From Pholiota molesta (taxonomy: Eukaryota > Basidiomycota > Agaricomycetes > Agaricales > Strophariaceae): a stretch of DNA of 64,000 nucleotides. The stretch covers positions 24,627 to 88,626 of the forward strand of contig JACGCK010000182.1 of NCBI GenBank assembly GCA_014925825.1, written 5' to 3'. Shown one piece after another: positions 61,528 through 64,000 of the stretch (positions within the stretch are counted from its first letter, which is position 1; every line of letters begins with the position of its first letter). The position numbers and the translations under genes were made by a program. Below the pieces are notes generated by a model that saw only the letters and a program-made list of their open reading frames with translations, made no database searches and was not told the origin of the DNA.

Positions 61528-64000
61528 AATTGTAGAACTTAGTGCTTTGAAGTGTCTTTCCCGTTTCTGAAATCCGAAAGATACTGATATATCAATGTTA
61601 ATAGCCTCGTAGATGTGATGTAAAGCCGATAGATACAATTAATTGAAGGCTCAAGTCTCCAAGAAGAAAAAATTGGAGCCAGATGGTGTTGGCTGGTGTT
61701 GGCGATATGTAGTGTACCGGCTTATCAGTGTCAAGATCAAAGAAAGATTCAAAGAACGGGGTCACGACGCGACGCGGTGATGCCCGTTACAATTAAAGTT
61801 TGTGCGTACGTGCCTAAATTAGTTGAAATAACCTTCCCATTGCAACCATGTCGATGCTGTTCAGCAACTGTCGAGTGCTTATTGCCAGTCCCAGGAACTC
61901 TGCTTCGAACTGTCTTTGTAGTCGAAAGGCCAGAACTCAAGTACTCAATGTTTGCAACTTGGAAACACGGGATGTATCGCTTGTCTCGCTGGCATTCTCA
62001 GCCTGTGCTTGTTCTTGAATCTATACTATGCTAGCCTCTTTTGTGGTCAAAATATCCCAATGCTTACTTCCTATTCCAGAATCTTTCAATCCCAAGAAGC
62101 TTTCTTTTCTTCCTACTTTCTTGAAGATATGTGGTCCCTCGGCCTCAATCTGGATTACCCACATCATATACAAGGACGTCTCAACGAAATGGGGTAATAT
62201 GTATCTTTGTACCTCCTGTGACGACAATCCCATGGACATGGAAAATTGTATCTATCATCTATTCTCAGGAGATGGTGAGTCCAAGTACTTAGGCCGATGG
62301 GCCGACCTTTCTGTCTATCAACACATTATCGAGCTTGTTCATAAGAGGCCGGCTTCCGGTCTATCAAGTACTGAAGCTCTATGATTCCTTGAAACGTCTC
62401 GTGATTTGGTATCACAGTGGAAATCCAATGAACGTCTCATCTATCTACTATCTGCTTGCTGTGTGCCAGGCCAGCATGAGAGCTGCTAGAATCTAGATCT
62501 TTTGCACGGACATCAAAGCGGCGACAAAAGCGTGCGTTTCTTTTTTGCCAGAATTACCGTCTACAACCCTGAATTCGATACACATGCAGCTACATTTGTT
62601 AGAAAGCCGGACGTTTTCAACTAAATTCTCAAGTTTTGGCCTGATAACTTGGCGGGGAAAATGCCTGTTTTAAAAGCCTGTCTAACGGTGAAATGGCTAT
62701 TGCTAGAGATACTCGTTGTTGCTGTCCAGATCTCCCGTCAGGCGCTCTCAACAAAAGGTGCCTAAACTACTTGGGGTTACTTACAAATGGGCTCAATGCA
62801 ATTATCGGCACTCTGCTCCGTTTTTTTATTTCGACCGCTCGCCGTAGCTATAGCCCGTAATGGTGAGCTAACTACGTCCACGTTTTCACGGCCCGCCCAA
62901 CTCACAACAGTTTTAATGGGACAGATGGTGTGGAAATAATGCACGAGTGGAGAAATACGAGACCGAGTTTCTACCATGTATCTTCCGAATTCTGCTCTCC
63001 TTCACTGTTCAAACGGAATCATTGAAGTATCGTTAAATCGTTATTGACTGCTGAGTGCTGAACGTTGAACTACGCATTCTGAATGTCGAACGTCGGGTTC
63101 TGGATGGACTGGTGGGCGGAAGGACGAGCTCAAAAGTTGAAATATCTTCGCACGTAATATTTCTTCTTTCGAAATAACAGTGTTCTGATTTTGCAGCTGC
63201 CTTTTCCTTATTCCTTAGATATCATCTCCCCGTGAGTCCATACACTTCGAACGGAATTGCGGCCTTCCTTATTTACTGACGTATGAATATTATACACCGA
63301 AAGGCGTCCCTGATCTGTGGCAACCAAGCAAGTAAATATGGCACTTATTATTATTCTTATCCTCAGACATTGACATCTCATTGCTCAAATGGACATAGCT
63401 TAACATGCCAGATTCGAAGAGATCATTCATACGCTATCTATAGTGTCTTTCAAAACATGACACAGTTTTTAAACCTTTAAACCTTTTGGCTTAATGTTCG
63501 CGGACACCACTTGGAATTTTCAGATGATCAAATATTTTTGGACCCTCGTGAGTTGACTTGCAGGTCCTTTCGGACCGATTATGTACTCGTAGTCCATTAG
63601 CAGGGCGATATATTTTCCATGTCCCGCATTGACTAGGCTGCCATGGACTCCAGTAGGCAAGTGTTTGGTATTTTGGGTTGTATAGACGATTCTTGAAAGG
63701 GAAGAATATTAAGCGCCCGTTGCGTCGTTGGATACAGAGACTTGGCACATATCAAGATGAGTTTATCGCCTTGGTAGATGCGAAGCCAGCACTCTAATGC
63801 AAACATCATTTACTCGTTCCGATTTGGCTCGCAAGATATAAGGTGAAGGGTGGAAACAGTCCCCGACGTCTAGCAAGCGGCCCGATTGTACCACGTGAAT
63901 GAGATCTCGGAGTCGGACATTCCATTCGCAAGTTGTTCATCGCCCAACGGGAAGGCCATGGCTATGTTATGCCGGTTTTTGCGACGATTATGGCTGATGG
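61528..64000. other. gene-poor window end
   Basis: No confident gene in about 2.5 kb. An ORF at 62028-62384 (+, 118 codons) has no recognisable motif, and one at 63491-63748 (-) is short and unsupported. Composition is AT-richer than the gene-dense part. It may hold decayed repeats or regulatory DNA of genes outside the window. Confidence 0.4.

Noticed and set aside
62028..62384. Plus-strand ORF of 118 codons
   Set aside because: No start context, splice partners or family motifs; could be chance.
63491..63748. Minus-strand ORF of 85 codons at the window end
   Set aside because: Too short and without family resemblance to call a gene or a transposon relic.

Overview
The window is nuclear DNA of a filamentous basidiomycete, most likely a mushroom-forming agaricomycete. 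The evidence is dense genes on both strands, many 45-65 bp GT-AG introns, a fungal gene set (alternative oxidase, PET127, SH3-RasGEF, M3 oligopeptidase, secreted S9 peptidase) and a long LINE-type retrotransposon. No bacterial operons, CRISPR arrays, rRNA or tRNA genes were seen.

Layout. 1-1131: partial CENP-B-type helix-turn-helix gene (-). 1.2-7.6 kb: gene-poor DNA with one weak spliced gene candidate and a 122 bp duplication. 7.6-14.6 kb: a LINE with gag-like, endonuclease, RT and RNase H regions, flanked by a (CCA)n tract and a (TTTCA)n tail. 14.9-16.6 kb: alternative oxidase. 17.0-20.5 kb: Spo71-like PH protein. 20.6-22.7 kb: MRPS12 (-) divergent from the SUMO ligase NSE2 (+). 23.5-27.0 kb: RPN13 (-), a short coiled-coil SCOC-like gene (+), ARL8 (-). 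27.2-33.5 kb: PET127 and a UspA-domain protein (+). 33.8-37.0 kb: M3 oligopeptidase (-). 37.9-39.0 kb: an SDR oxidoreductase (+). 40.0-44.6 kb: DPP5-like S9 peptidase and MRT4 (-). 44.7-46.0 kb: deoxyhypusine hydroxylase (+). 46.7-51.5 kb: vWA protein and the Miro GTPase GEM1 (-). 52.1-53.7 kb: F-box/WD40-like protein (+). 54.1-58.7 kb: SH3-RasGEF and a small unknown ORF (-). 59.9-61.5 kb: GSKIP-domain protein (+) and OGFr-like protein (-). 61.5-64 kb: no confident gene.

These are mostly housekeeping genes, not a pathway cluster. Several serve mitochondria (AOX, MRPS12, PET127, GEM1) or ribosome and translation work (MRPS12, MRT4, DOHH). Many are arranged as divergent pairs with short shared upstream regions, for example MRT4/DOHH with 81 bp and MRPS12/NSE2 with 140 bp.

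The strongest unexpected signal is technical. In at least eleven genes the conserved protein can be read only if one base is added at a site that is nearly always a homopolymer run, about 30 sites in all. This looks like systematic homopolymer under-counting in the assembly, so most apparently broken genes here are probably intact. I did not find a convincing previously undescribed biological system. The best biological leads are the LINE with its unusual RT catalytic box, two microexons, a GC-AG intron, and a small unrecognised ORF beside the RasGEF gene.
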